Positions 17,314-25,674 are shown, numbered from the stretch's first letter. The stretch is 64,000 bases of DNA from Paenibacillus aceris (GCF_017874035.1 NZ_JAGGKV010000026.1:31818-95817), one strand, 5' to 3'. The notes: generated by a model not told the origin, from the letters alone. Program-made: numbers and translations.

Positions 17314-17370
17314 TTGCAAAGAGGGTGTCCCTCAGTCATTTTTATGACTTTTGGGACACCCTCTTTGCAA
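17314..17370. repeat. 57-bp palindromic element with IS1182-like ends
   Basis: Perfect 18-bp arms TTGCAAAGAGGGTGTCCC and GGGACACCCTCTTTGCAA enclose a second stem AGTCAT/ATGACT. GAGGGTGTCCCAAAAGTCAT at one arm resembles an IS1182 terminal repeat. It abuts the frameshifted transposase start and the AhpD-like gene stop (17375), and may now serve as a terminator. Confidence 0.75.
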
Positions 17371-17374
17371 TCTG

Positions 17375-17836
17375 TTATTTACGTACAGCCGGCTGATATT
17401 CTCCAGGTACCATACCCGTTGAAATCGCTATTCGATTCCAACAGTTGATCGCATTAATCGCCATAATTAAATTGACAAATTGGCCCTCGTCGAAATGTTT
17501 GCGGACTTGCTCATACAATTCCTGTGGCACGCCGGCATCCGAAATTTTGGTTACAGCTTCCGTTAACGCTAATGCAGCGCGCTCCGCTTCCGTATAAAAC
17601 GGAGCTTCCCGCCACGCGTTGAGCATATACAATCGCTGCTCTGTCTCCCCCATCGCACGCGCATCTTTCGTATGCATATCAAGACAGAAGGCACAGCCAT
17701 TCATTTGTGAAGCACGAATTTTAATGAGCTCCAACAGTTGGTGATCAAGACCGCTCTTCTTCACATACCCTTCCAATTTCAAAAGTGTTTGTAAAGCTTC
17801 AGGTTGCACTTTAGTATAATCCAGTCTGATTTCCAT
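17375..17836 (-). CDS. AhpD/carboxymuconolactone decarboxylase-family protein
   Basis: 153-residue member of the AhpD-like fold. The redox motif C-x-x-C is present in NGCAFCLDMH (about 47-56), with the trailing histidine typical of peroxidase-active members. Such proteins reduce hydroperoxides or partner with peroxiredoxins in the cytoplasm. It is divergent from the Rrf2-type regulator; both promoters are recognisable in the 222-nt gap, implying control by that regulator. Confidence 0.88.
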   Translation of the reverse strand: MEIRLDYTKVQPEALQTLLKLEGYVKKSGLDHQLLELIKIRASQMNGCAFCLDMHTKDARAMGETEQRLYMLNAWREAPFYTEAERAALALTEAVTKISDAGVPQELYEQVRKHFDEGQFVNLIMAINAINCWNRIAISTGMVPGEYQPAVRK

Positions 17837-17913
17837 GTGTCACTACACTCCTTAAATTTTTTTGTGTAAAACAAAAGCACTTCGTTCAAAAATTCATCTA
17901 AATGTCGACAACA

Positions 17914-17967
17914 TTAATCGACGATTAACCTTATCTATAATATAGCCCTTTATTTTATGACTGTCAA
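17914..17967 (-). promoter_or_regulatory. Promoter and palindrome of the AhpD-like gene
   Basis: TTGACA (17967-17962), 17-nt spacer, TATATT (17944-17939). Just downstream is the perfect palindrome TTAATCGACGATTAA (17914-17928), a good candidate operator for the divergently encoded Rrf2-family protein. Confidence 0.72.
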
Positions 17968-17990
17968 CCAAAAATACCAAATGCCCTTAT

Positions 17991-18019
17991 TTGACAAGGT
18001 TCTTAAATCCACCTAAGAT
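17991..18019 (+). promoter_or_regulatory. Promoter of the Rrf2-family gene
   Basis: TTGACA at 17991-17996, 17-nt spacer, TAAGAT at 18014-18019. AAGGTT at 17997 and AACCTT further down form a long-spaced dyad of uncertain meaning. Confidence 0.65.
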
Positions 18020-18058
18020 GTTTAATAATAACCTTGATATCTGAAAGCAGGTGTTTGC

Positions 18059-18562
18059 ATGCAGTATAGTATTGGCGTTGAATATGGACTGCATTGCTTG
18101 GTATATTTAATTGATATTCCTCCTGATTCGACCATAGGAATTAAAGAACTTTCCTCTTTTCAAGGTGTTTCGGAGACCTATCTTTCGAAGATTTTTAGTA
18201 AATTAGCAAAAGCAGGTATCGTAAGCTCTGTCCCTGGTGTAAAAGGAGGCTATCGATTAGCCAAGTCTCCTGATGACATTTCTTTTTGGGATGTAGTGGA
18301 GGCTGTTGAAGGCGCTACCCCCATTTTCCAATGTAAAAACATCAAAAATAATAGCTATCTATGTAATGATAAAGACTATGCAGCATGTGCTCTAGAGTCT
18401 CCCTGTGTGATTAACCTAGCTATGCTCGAAGCTGAAGATAGTATGCGCAATGTTCTTCGCAACAAGTCACTTACTTGGTTGAATGAAGAGCTTGACCGCG
18501 TATTAACCCCTCAATCGCGCAAAGATACTCGTGAATATTTCGCTAATAGCAACAATGGTTAA
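18059..18562 (+). CDS. Rrf2-family transcriptional regulator
   Basis: 167 residues. Winged helix at residues 1-70 (GIKELSSFQGVSETYLSKIF and SVPGVKGGYRLAK). Four cysteines (FQCKN, YLCNDKDYAACALESPC) lie in the region where IscR/NsrR-type members bind a cluster or sense redox state, though spacing differs from the canonical three-cysteine set. Divergent from the AhpD-like peroxidase gene, which it probably controls in response to electrophile or nitrosative/oxidative stress. Confidence 0.87.
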   Translation: MQYSIGVEYGLHCLVYLIDIPPDSTIGIKELSSFQGVSETYLSKIFSKLAKAGIVSSVPGVKGGYRLAKSPDDISFWDVVEAVEGATPIFQCKNIKNNSYLCNDKDYAACALESPCVINLAMLEAEDSMRNVLRNKSLTWLNEELDRVLTPQSRKDTREYFANSNNG

Positions 18563-18603
18563 TAGTAAATTACGTATGCCAAGCTCACGGAAAACAAAGA
18601 ATA

Positions 18604-18649
18604 ACCCTACAAAAAAAACCTTGATTTAGCCAAGGTTTTTTTGTAGGGT
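18604..18649. terminator. Bidirectional terminator
   Basis: Near-perfect palindrome: ACCCTACAAAAAAAACCTTG and its complement CAAGGTTTTTTTGTAGGGT around ATTTAGC. It lies between the convergent Rrf2 and YxcD genes. Confidence 0.92.
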
Positions 18650-18663
18650 ATTTGCATGTTGGA

Positions 18664-18942
18664 TTAAACCGCTATTTCAGCGACAATCTCTTCATCCAGA
18701 GATAAATGGATTTGATCCCAAAAAACTTGCATCTGAAACTGCGTGTACATATATTGCGCAATGGCTTCAAACAGGTTCCCTTGTGTGAGGATTTGACTGC
18801 GTCCTCCTGCGAATATTTCGGCCGAGAATCCCAGATCCTCGTCCCACATCAGCTCAACATCAATATCATTTGGCTTGAGCTGTTTGCGTTCCGCCATGCT
18901 AAGACAAATCGCATTAACGATGTCTTGTTCCGCTAATCGCAT
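18664..18942 (-). CDS. YxcD-like protein (DUF2653)
   Basis: 92-residue acidic cytoplasmic protein of the DUF2653/YxcD family, recognised from the start RLAEQDIVNAICLSMAERK and the closing Glu-rich segment. Function unknown. It lies five nt past the Tim44-like gene, so the two are cotranscribed. Confidence 0.72.
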   Translation of the reverse strand: MRLAEQDIVNAICLSMAERKQLKPNDIDVELMWDEDLGFSAEIFAGGRSQILTQGNLFEAIAQYMYTQFQMQVFWDQIHLSLDEEIVAEIAV

Positions 18943-18947
18943 GCTTA

Positions 18948-19376
18948 TTACCTCTCATGATTTCGATTCAACTTCCTTCTTTGTCTGAAGAAAGATACGA
19001 TCTTCATAATCATAACAACCAAGACAACTATGGCAAGCACGTTCACTAATAACCCAAGTATATTACCGAGTGCTCCCAAGCCCCCAAATAAGCCTCCGAA
19101 TAACAGGCCAGCAACGCCCCCAATTAACAACCCTTTCATTAAACCACCACTGAAAAATCCAGGCTTTGCGGCTGATGTTGCAGCGCCGGGCGTTTTTGTT
19201 GTTGAACTGTTCGGTTCATTTTTTGAAACGTTATTGGCAGGGGATTTTTGTTGATCTGTTGGTGTGTAACTTTTGCGTGGCGCTTTGTAAGAAGTCTTCG
19301 CTTCTACCAGCGTTGGGACGGTAAAGGAGAACACCAACATACTTGCCATAATCAGCATGATAAATTTCTTGAACAT
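18948..19376 (-). CDS. Secreted/membrane Gly-rich protein, Tim44-like N-terminal type
   Basis: 142 residues: signal peptide (about 1-26, VEA end), a Ser/Thr/Lys-rich spacer (27-72), then FFSGGLMKGLLIGGVAG and a Gly-rich membrane region to about 128, ending in a basic cytoplasmic tail (RQRRKLNRNHER). This is the layout of the N-terminal half of bacterial Tim44-domain proteins, without the Tim44 domain itself. Function unknown. Pairs with YxcD. Confidence 0.68.
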   Translation of the reverse strand: MFKKFIMLIMASMLVFSFTVPTLVEAKTSYKAPRKSYTPTDQQKSPANNVSKNEPNSSTTKTPGAATSAAKPGFFSGGLMKGLLIGGVAGLLFGGLFGGLGALGNILGLLVNVLAIVVLVVMIMKIVSFFRQRRKLNRNHER

Positions 19377-19508
19377 TATGTCACGGCCCTCCTAGTGAAT
19401 GCTTAATATGAAAGTTTGATCACTTTCGTCCTATTCTATACGTTTTACTTGAGAATTGGTTTCAAAAGTGCAATCATCTAGGAGACACCGCGGGTTGCGA
19501 GTAACTTT

Positions 19509-20597
19509 TTATTCCAAAAGCCCACTTAATTCCGATGTTTTTTCTGCATTCGTTTTACTCCCGGGCATTAAGCCCAGCCGCTGTGTCATTTGCTGGCTAA
19601 TGTCCCCAAGACGTTTGGTATGTTCCGTAGCTGATTGTATAATGGTCCGATTGGACTGTTCAAACATATCCAATGCACTAAAAAGATCGTTCATTCCTCG
19701 TTCAATGGAATCCATTTGTAACCCTGGCTTTCCAAGCAATTCGTTCGTTTTCTGAGTCGTTTCTTTCAGCAAGCGCGAGTTGTCCTCAAACATTTTATTC
19801 AGAGTCGCGTTTGCGGAATTTACAGCATCAATTGTCTGTACTTGGTCCTCGATAGCCATAGAAATCATCGCCGATACGGTAAGAAGATTCTGTGTCTTAT
19901 CGATTGTCGCATTAACAGCATCTATTAATTTATCGTTATTGTCGTTTATGATATCTGTACCGGCAATCGCCTGTTGATAGAGGATGACCATTTCCTGAAA
20001 TGACTGTATACGCGTGACGACTTTACGAAGCCCTCGCTCCAGATGCGTTTTACGGTTTTCATTTTCGGGCTTGGCAATCTCAAGCTCAAAAAGCTGCTTC
20101 AAATTCTCCCCCATCGCTATCCGCATTTGAAGATTGTAGACAGATTCCAATGAATTTTTCTTCAGTGTTTTCATATAGGCCATATTTTCCTCGAGTGTTT
20201 CCTTACCATTTCGAAGGGATTGAACAATGGCATTAACGTTGGTCTTCACGGATTGATACTTGTATATATAATTTTTTAAAGGCGTCTTTTTCATCATCTT
20301 TTCGAAAAAACCAAGTTGCTTGCTCTTGCTCAAAGAATCAATTTCATTACGAAGCTTCAAAATATTGTTTTGAACCTCTGATCGTTTACCAGACATCAAT
20401 TCATTCACTGGACGTTCGAGCATGGCCAACGATTGCCCGGCCTGCTCCATCGTTTTGGAACCCATACGTCCTATGGAATCCATTAATGTTTCCAATTCCA
20501 TATTATCGGTAGTGGACACTTTTTGGAGCAGTTCTTTCGCTTCCTGCTCTACTTTCTGCAAATCCGTAGACTTCAATTGCACCAGTTGGGTTGTCAT
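19509..20597 (-). CDS. TelA-family protein (toxic anion resistance)
   Basis: 362-residue, mostly alpha-helical soluble protein of the TelA/YaaN family. Heptad-like helices run along the length, and the segments NLLTVSAMISMAIEDQVQTID and TQKTNELL are typical of the family. TelA proteins are linked with tellurite and envelope stress tolerance but their biochemistry is unsettled. It follows the XpaC-like gene after 14 nt, the order also known from B. subtilis xpaC-yaaN. Confidence 0.87.
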   Translation of the reverse strand: MTTQLVQLKSTDLQKVEQEAKELLQKVSTTDNMELETLMDSIGRMGSKTMEQAGQSLAMLERPVNELMSGKRSEVQNNILKLRNEIDSLSKSKQLGFFEKMMKKTPLKNYIYKYQSVKTNVNAIVQSLRNGKETLEENMAYMKTLKKNSLESVYNLQMRIAMGENLKQLFELEIAKPENENRKTHLERGLRKVVTRIQSFQEMVILYQQAIAGTDIINDNNDKLIDAVNATIDKTQNLLTVSAMISMAIEDQVQTIDAVNSANATLNKMFEDNSRLLKETTQKTNELLGKPGLQMDSIERGMNDLFSALDMFEQSNRTIIQSATEHTKRLGDISQQMTQRLGLMPGSKTNAEKTSELSGLLE

Positions 20598-20611
20598 TAT
20601 CCGTTCCTCCT

Positions 20612-21271
20612 TTAGTCTGTTGAACGATAGCGTTGTTGGATGAGTTCCATTCGTGTTTGCAATTCGATTAAATCCTTTTGCTCAATTGTCTCAACGTATG
20701 TGGAGATTTGAGAGTTGATATCCTTGATCCCCGTAAGAAGAAGTCGACGATTTAATCGTTTCGCTTCCCCTCCCAATTTTAAAAATGGGTTAATTGCGCC
20801 ATTAAGGTCCTTGAAAATCAAACGTTGTATATTATGATTCATGTTTGCATCGTTAAGTTCTTTTAGCTGCGGGATTAACCTGCCTACTCTTGAAAGTAAG
20901 CTTAGCGTTTTTTCAACGATTTCGTCATCCAATGTGCTCTTTTGCCCCTCAGAGATGATCGTCTCTTCGATAACATGAATATACTCTGTTATTGGCTCCC
21001 AGAATGGATCACTTTCTATTTTCGGTACGATTTCATTATCCGTATTGGTTCTGCTTGCAGGCTCTATCTTTGGTGAAGAACCACTAGTAGAACCTGAGAT
21101 ATTTGGCCTTTTTAATGCGGCATCATGTCGACCAAATACGATAATACTTCCTATCGAAAAAGTAGTTGGCACTAATAAGTTAAGTGCGCCAGGTAGAAAC
21201 CGGGCAGTTAAAAGACTTACTATATATCCAACAACTGAAATGCCGATAGCGACTTTTAATTTCGAGTGCAA
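20612..21271 (-). CDS. XpaC-like membrane protein upstream of telA
   Basis: 219 residues from a TTG at 21271, chosen because GGGGGGAG lies seven nt upstream; a longer frame upstream has no ribosome binding site. Two N-terminal helices (about 4-38) are followed by a Ser/Thr-rich linker and a helical cytoplasmic domain (DDEIVEKTLSLLSRVGRLIP). The length, architecture and linkage to telA fit the XpaC (5-bromo-4-chloroindolyl phosphate hydrolysis) family; the sequence match is moderate. Confidence 0.65.
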   Translation of the reverse strand: MHSKLKVAIGISVVGYIVSLLTARFLPGALNLLVPTTFSIGSIIVFGRHDAALKRPNISGSTSGSSPKIEPASRTNTDNEIVPKIESDPFWEPITEYIHVIEETIISEGQKSTLDDEIVEKTLSLLSRVGRLIPQLKELNDANMNHNIQRLIFKDLNGAINPFLKLGGEAKRLNRRLLLTGIKDINSQISTYVETIEQKDLIELQTRMELIQQRYRSTD

Positions 21272-21392
21272 GATACTCCCCCCCTTGAATAACTCTATTA
21301 TACATTCAAAAGACAAATCCATACAAAACCAAAGCGAAAAAGAAGAAGACCTCCGCATCCGCAGAAGCCTTTTTCACCGTTGTCCATAGGTC

Positions 21393-21432
21393 ACAAAAAA
21401 ATAACCCATACAGGTCTCTCCCTGCCATGGGT
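21393..21432 (-). terminator. Terminator of the Pro/Met-rich coat-like gene
   Basis: On the minus strand arms ACCCATGGCAGG and CCTGTATGGGT enclose GAGAGA and are followed by TATTTTTTTG. Confidence 0.82.
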
Positions 21433-21459
21433 CAATTTTAGTGTTTTTTTGGTTACTGA

Positions 21460-21771
21460 TTAGTATTTACAGATGCAGCGAGTAATGATAACAAGCAAAA
21501 TAAACAGAACCAGAATACTTCCTATACTATTGTTGTTGTACGAGCAAACTTTGGCTACCGGGGCTACCGCAACTGGTTTAGGGAATACGAACGAAGTTTG
21601 TTGGTACGATGCGTGCAGGTGAATATCGTTGTGCACCGGTTTATGCATAATTGGAGCTGGCTGTTGTGCGATCGGCATCGGCATCGGCATTGGCATCGGG
21701 GCCGGGGCAGGCATTGGCATTGGGGCAGGCATCGGAGCAATTGGATAATTTGGAGCTTTAACAAATTCCAT
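21460..21771 (-). CDS. Pro/Met/Ala-repeat protein with YjcZ-like C-terminal helix
   Basis: 103 residues. Residues 10-40 are a low-complexity run made of alternating Met-Pro and Ala-Pro dipeptides; residues 42-72 are His/Gln-rich; residues 80-102 are a hydrophobic helix (GSILVLFILLVIITRCI) like that of YjcZ-family sporulation peptides. Strong AAGGAGGTG upstream and its own terminator support a real gene. A spore coat or membrane-associated sporulation role is inferred from the C-terminus only. Confidence 0.66.
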   Translation of the reverse strand: MEFVKAPNYPIAPMPAPMPMPAPAPMPMPMPMPIAQQPAPIMHKPVHNDIHLHASYQQTSFVFPKPVAVAPVAKVCSYNNNSIGSILVLFILLVIITRCICKY

Positions 21772-22023
21772 GGTGGAGCACCTCCTTAGAATAATGAAGC
21801 TTTTAAACTCATGTTGTTATCGTTAAGGTTGGGTGAATAGCTTACAACATCAGTCTATGGGGGAGCACCTACCACGAACACGGTAAACACCCAGATTACC
21901 CAAAAATGGTTACGTATCATGGGCGAACAAGCCTCAGGCAGATGCCCGCTTGTACATGTGGAGTCTTGCGATGGTGGAACCCTCGTATTGCATTGAAAAA
22001 CAGCTCAGGGCGTAACGTTGCAA
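21772..22023. other. Intergenic stretch upstream of the Pro/Met-rich gene
   Basis: Contains the ribosome binding site of the Pro/Met-rich gene near 21780. A CATAGACTG (minus strand, near 21857) recalls a sigma-K -10 box but lacks a convincing -35. Nothing else recognised. Confidence 0.3.
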
Positions 22024-22064
22024 CAAAAAAACGGCGGTCAGGAACAAGTTCCTGACACACCGTC
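22024..22064 (-). terminator. Terminator of the metallo-hydrolase operon
   Basis: Arms ACGGTGTGTCAGGAAC and GTTCCTGACCGCCGT around TT, followed by TTTTTTTG on the minus strand. Confidence 0.88.
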
Positions 22065-22069
22065 TTGTC

Positions 22070-22693
22070 TTACACATATGGATTGTTGTCTCTTTCGAAA
22101 CCAATCGTAGTTTTAGCGCCATGTCCCGAATAGACGACAACATCATCTTCGAGAATGAACAATTTATCTTGAATGGAGTCCAACAGCTCATTGTTATTCC
22201 CGCCAGGCAGATCCGTCCGGCCTACCGACAGTTTAAACAGGACATCCCCGCTGAACAAATGTTTGTCATATAGGAAGCTGACGCTCCCCGGAGAGTGACC
22301 GGGAGTATGGAATACTTTGAGCTTGATGCCCAAAAACTCTAAAATTTGTCCCTCATCCAGCGCGTATTCCGCGGGTTCCGTTTCAATCAGGACCCCCAGC
22401 TCCGGCCAGCGGGCGGAACCGTTCTTCTTCGGATTCGTCAGCCAGTCGGCTTCCAAATCGTGAACGTACACAGGGCAATTTTTGAGCTTGCGGATTTCAT
22501 CAACGCCGCCGATATGATCAAAATGAGCATGCGTCAGAAGAATCGCTTCAATATCCAAATCGGCAATCTTTTTGATTAACGACTTCGGATTCATACCAGG
22601 ATCGATGATAATGCCTTTTTTTGTTTCCGGATCTGATAGTAAGTATGCGTTCGTGCTTACGGGTCCTAGAACAAATGTATCTATGTTAATCAT
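22070..22693 (-). CDS. Metallo-beta-lactamase-fold hydrolase (glyoxalase II-like)
   Basis: 207 residues. The metal-binding motif THAHFDHIGG (about 54-63), H in FHTPGHSPGS (about 131), D in SGDVLF (about 150) and H in YSGHGAKT (about 192) complete the binuclear site. Size and arrangement match the YqgX/GloB-like group of thioester hydrolases; the substrate, possibly a bacillithiol or acyl thioester, is not determined by sequence. It follows the thioredoxin-like gene by 22 nt. Confidence 0.88.
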   Translation of the reverse strand: MINIDTFVLGPVSTNAYLLSDPETKKGIIIDPGMNPKSLIKKIADLDIEAILLTHAHFDHIGGVDEIRKLKNCPVYVHDLEADWLTNPKKNGSARWPELGVLIETEPAEYALDEGQILEFLGIKLKVFHTPGHSPGSVSFLYDKHLFSGDVLFKLSVGRTDLPGGNNNELLDSIQDKLFILEDDVVVYSGHGAKTTIGFERDNNPYV

Positions 22694-22715
22694 ATGCCCT
22701 CACTTTAGAATTCAC

Positions 22716-23282
22716 TTAGAACGACTCGATTAAGTCACGAAGTTCCTTCACGATAACAGCATGGTATCCGTTACCTTCACCATATTGACGGCCCATTTCG
22801 GCTCTGGCTACTTGAATTTTTTCGTTATAATCCGGCGCTTCGCGATCTGGATTTTCTTTTTTGAACTGCGTCATGACCGCCTGTACGTTTTTCGGACGAG
22901 GGCCCCAGTGTCCAAGCACGAAACCGCCTGTATCTGTAAACACAACGATCGGAATTGCACGGCCGCCACCTGTCAGGAATTGGTCGATTACATCGTAGTT
23001 TTGCTCAATAATCAACACTTCTACAGGCACACCGCTGTTCTCCAGCGCTTTGAATACGACAGGTACGTTGCGAACAACGTCACCGCACCAATCCGCAGCA
23101 ATAATGACACAGCGCAGATCATCACGGTTGTTTAGAGAATCGAAATATTCCTTATCCTCTTCATTGTCCCATGCAAATCCGTTGTAGTAATCCAAAAATT
23201 TCTCTTTATTTTTCTCCATGCCGTCAATGAATTGCTGTGGCTTTAAGCCTGTGCGCAATTTGCTTGCAAGATTCGTACTCAT
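22716..23282 (-). CDS. Thioredoxin-family protein with incomplete active site
   Basis: 188 residues with a thioredoxin fold at about 55-150. The active-site position reads ADWCGDVVRNVP, so only the first Cys of WCxxC is present and the second is Val. The cis-proline region is AIPIVVF. A single-Cys thioredoxin could act as a bacilliredoxin-like or thiol-transfer protein, not as a disulfide reductase. Common in Bacillales; shares a unit with the downstream hydrolase. Confidence 0.82.
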   Translation of the reverse strand: MSTNLASKLRTGLKPQQFIDGMEKNKEKFLDYYNGFAWDNEEDKEYFDSLNNRDDLRCVIIAADWCGDVVRNVPVVFKALENSGVPVEVLIIEQNYDVIDQFLTGGGRAIPIVVFTDTGGFVLGHWGPRPKNVQAVMTQFKKENPDREAPDYNEKIQVARAEMGRQYGEGNGYHAVIVKELRDLIESF

Positions 23283-23395
23283 CGCTACCCATCCTCCTAA
23301 TAAGGGATCTTTGAACGTAGATCAAAGTCTCTCCTTTTTCATGATTCTTCCTTATTATTGTAACAAATTGAATCGAAAGCGCCAAATCTAGGAAG

Positions 23396-23995
23396 CTAAT
23401 TTTTCGCTTTTCTTTTCAAATAGATTTGATATCCCACGTATAAAAGCGTTAGAACAATTGCTGCAATTATTAATGGCTTAATATAAGGTCCTGCAATTTG
23501 ATCAATTGTTTCCCAGTTATCTTTGAGTTTCATGCCTAAGTAAACATAGAGAAATGAATACGGAATTAAGGCTAAACCGGTGTACAGCGTAAATTTGCCA
23601 AGCGGCATTTTGGCCATGCCACCAGGTAGGGATATGGCGTGACGAACAATAGGAATGAATCTGGCTGTAAAAATCATGCCCGTACCGTAGCGGTTGAACC
23701 ACGCTTCAGCAACATCGATATGATGCTTGCTAATCAGCAAGTATTTGCCGTACTTCTCCAGGAAAGGTCTGCCTCCATAGCGTCCGATCCAATAAAGCAC
23801 GATTTGTGCTAATGTTCCGCCGATAACCGCGCAAACAATGGCACCGAGAAAATGAATTTCGCCTTTGGATACCAAATAGCCGGCATAGGCAAGAAGCAGC
23901 TCGTTCGGAATTACTTCCAGCATCAATCCGAGGAAAATCCCCCAATACCCAAGCCCTTCCAAGTAAAGCAAAACATTGTGAATCAACTCACTCAT
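23396..23995 (-). CDS. DedA-family membrane protein
   Basis: 199 residues, five hydrophobic segments. The DedA/SNARE-associated signature is visible: an E-x-x-P start (LEVIPNELLLAYAG), G-x-x-x-G (VIGGTLAQIVLYWIGRYGG) and FxxRFIPxxR (FTARFIPIVRHAISLPGGMA, about 108-127). DedA proteins act as undecaprenyl-phosphate or phospholipid flippases. Single-gene unit. Confidence 0.9.
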   Translation of the reverse strand: MSELIHNVLLYLEGLGYWGIFLGLMLEVIPNELLLAYAGYLVSKGEIHFLGAIVCAVIGGTLAQIVLYWIGRYGGRPFLEKYGKYLLISKHHIDVAEAWFNRYGTGMIFTARFIPIVRHAISLPGGMAKMPLGKFTLYTGLALIPYSFLYVYLGMKLKDNWETIDQIAGPYIKPLIIAAIVLTLLYVGYQIYLKRKAKN

Positions 23996-24064
23996 TCATG
24001 AACCCTCTCTCCCTCAATTATCCATTCCAAATCTACCTTTCATTCTAACACAGGCGAGCTCTGA

Positions 24065-24985
24065 TCAACCAGTTTCCCCGTTGTCACCCTCTGTCTGCGC
24101 TGCAAAATAGGAGAGTATATGATCTTTGCAGGCTTTCACCGGCGGACTTAATTCTTTGCTTGCGCGATGAATGAGACCGTGTTCGAGCGGGATCGCCTCC
24201 TCCCCTTCCAGCTGCAGCAGCTTGCCTGACCGCAGTTCTTCCTGAACCGTGCTTCGCGGCATCAAGGAAAGTCCCATCCCGTACATCAGTGTTTGTTTGA
24301 TCATCTCAGAGCTGTCGAACTCAAGCGCTGACAAGGCTGGTTGCCCCTTGTCGGTGAGGAACTGATGGGCAAGCGTCTGGTAAATGCAGCGCCCGCCAAA
24401 GCCGATGACCGGAACATGCGACGCCGCTTCCCAGCCATCCCGCCCGACTTGACGGACTAGGGCCGGAGCCCCCACCCAGATTAATTCATCCTGCATAAGC
24501 GGGATAAAAGTTAACTGGCGAACCTCCGGATCACGCGGAACGATCCCCAAATCTACGCGGTACGCAGACACCTCTTGGGTAATGTCGCGGTGAAACCCAG
24601 TCTCCAGCTGCAGCTGGATCTGTGGATATTGCCTGAACAGGGACGGCAGCAGCTGCGGGAGATGCGGCACGCAGAACGATTCCAGTGCGCGGAGACGAAC
24701 CGTCCCCTTCGGTTCATCCATCCCGTTTAATTTATCCTGAAGCGACTCGCCAAGCTGCAGGTAACGATAGGCATAGGGAGCAACCTCTCGGCCTGCAGCC
24801 GTCAGTTCCACGCCCCGCGGCAAACGCTCGAACAACGTTTGACCGAGGGTTTGTTCCAGCTGATGGATATGCGTCGTAACCGTCGATTGTACATAACCGA
24901 GCTTAAGAGCTGCCTTGCTGAAGCTCTTTTCCTCCATCACCGTGATGAACGTCTTCATACTCCGTCCGTCCAGATGTTCAATCAT
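24065..24985 (-). CDS. LysR-family transcriptional regulator
   Basis: 306 residues from the ATG at 24985 (AGGTGAAG upstream; an 18-codon longer frame lacks a site). Winged HTH at residues 8-60 (SFSKAALKLGYVQSTVTTHI), then the two-lobed substrate-binding domain from about 85. Divergent from the HPP-family membrane protein, which it is likely to control. Confidence 0.9.
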   Translation of the reverse strand: MIEHLDGRSMKTFITVMEEKSFSKAALKLGYVQSTVTTHIHQLEQTLGQTLFERLPRGVELTAAGREVAPYAYRYLQLGESLQDKLNGMDEPKGTVRLRALESFCVPHLPQLLPSLFRQYPQIQLQLETGFHRDITQEVSAYRVDLGIVPRDPEVRQLTFIPLMQDELIWVGAPALVRQVGRDGWEAASHVPVIGFGGRCIYQTLAHQFLTDKGQPALSALEFDSSEMIKQTLMYGMGLSLMPRSTVQEELRSGKLLQLEGEEAIPLEHGLIHRASKELSPPVKACKDHILSYFAAQTEGDNGETG

Positions 24986-25105
24986 TCCCACTTCACCTAC
25001 CCATCGAATTATCAAATATGTCTGATTGATATTATTCATTTTTCAAATACCTATTCTCATGATAGCATCAGAACAACGACAAGAAAAGAGGAGGAGTACC
25101 GCTGC

Positions 25106-25597
25106 ATGCAACTCAGATCGATTATAAAATCCAAACCAGCCGCCAAGCAGCTGGCCAGGTTCATCCCCGGCATCGGCGGCTTTCTCGCCATCCTGCTCTG
25201 CAGTACCGCCGGTGAGCTCGTCCACGCCCCGCTGCTCATGGCGCCGCTTGGCGCCTCCTGCGTCATCGCCTTCGTGCTCCCGCAGAGCCCGCTCGCGCAG
25301 CCCCGCAGCCTCATCGGCGGCCACCTGCTCAGCACGCTCATCGGGCTGTGCGCCCTCGCCGCCTTCGGCGTCCATGCGTGGAGCCTCGCCCTCGCGGTCG
25401 GCGCCGCCATCACGCTCATGCAGCTTACGCGCACGCTGCATCCACCGGCCGGCGCCGATCCGCTGCTCGTGATGCTCACCGGCGCGAGCTGGGGCTTCCT
25501 GCTCACGCCGGTGCTGCTCGGCGCTGCGCTGCTCGTGCTGGTTGCCCTTGGCTACCACCGGGCAACCGGCACCCGTTACCCCACCGCCTGGTGGTAA
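25106..25597 (+). CDS. HPP-family membrane protein
   Basis: 163 residues, four to five membrane helices. The family motif TLHPPAGADPLLVM (about 112-125) and LMAPLGASCVIAF (about 43-55) are intact. HPP proteins in cyanobacteria transport nitrite; in Bacillota the substrate is not established. GAGGAGGAG lies ten nt before the chosen ATG. The gene is conspicuously GC-rich against its flanks. Confidence 0.88.
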   Translation: MQLRSIIKSKPAAKQLARFIPGIGGFLAILLCSTAGELVHAPLLMAPLGASCVIAFVLPQSPLAQPRSLIGGHLLSTLIGLCALAAFGVHAWSLALAVGAAITLMQLTRTLHPPAGADPLLVMLTGASWGFLLTPVLLGAALLVLVALGYHRATGTRYPTAWW

Positions 25598-25674
25598 CGC
25601 CAATAAACAGATTCATGCGATGACAAGCCCCTGCATAAAATGTACAAGTATGTTTGTACAGGAGGCGGGTCCCT

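Noticed and set aside
21670..21740. Tandem DNA repeat (ATGCCG/GCATTG units)
   Set aside because: Explained by the Met-Pro codons of the coat-like gene; reported there, not as a separate repeat element.
21934..22191. Minus-strand frame overlapping the metallo-hydrolase end
   Set aside because: It overlaps a well-supported gene and its terminator, with no similarity to any family.
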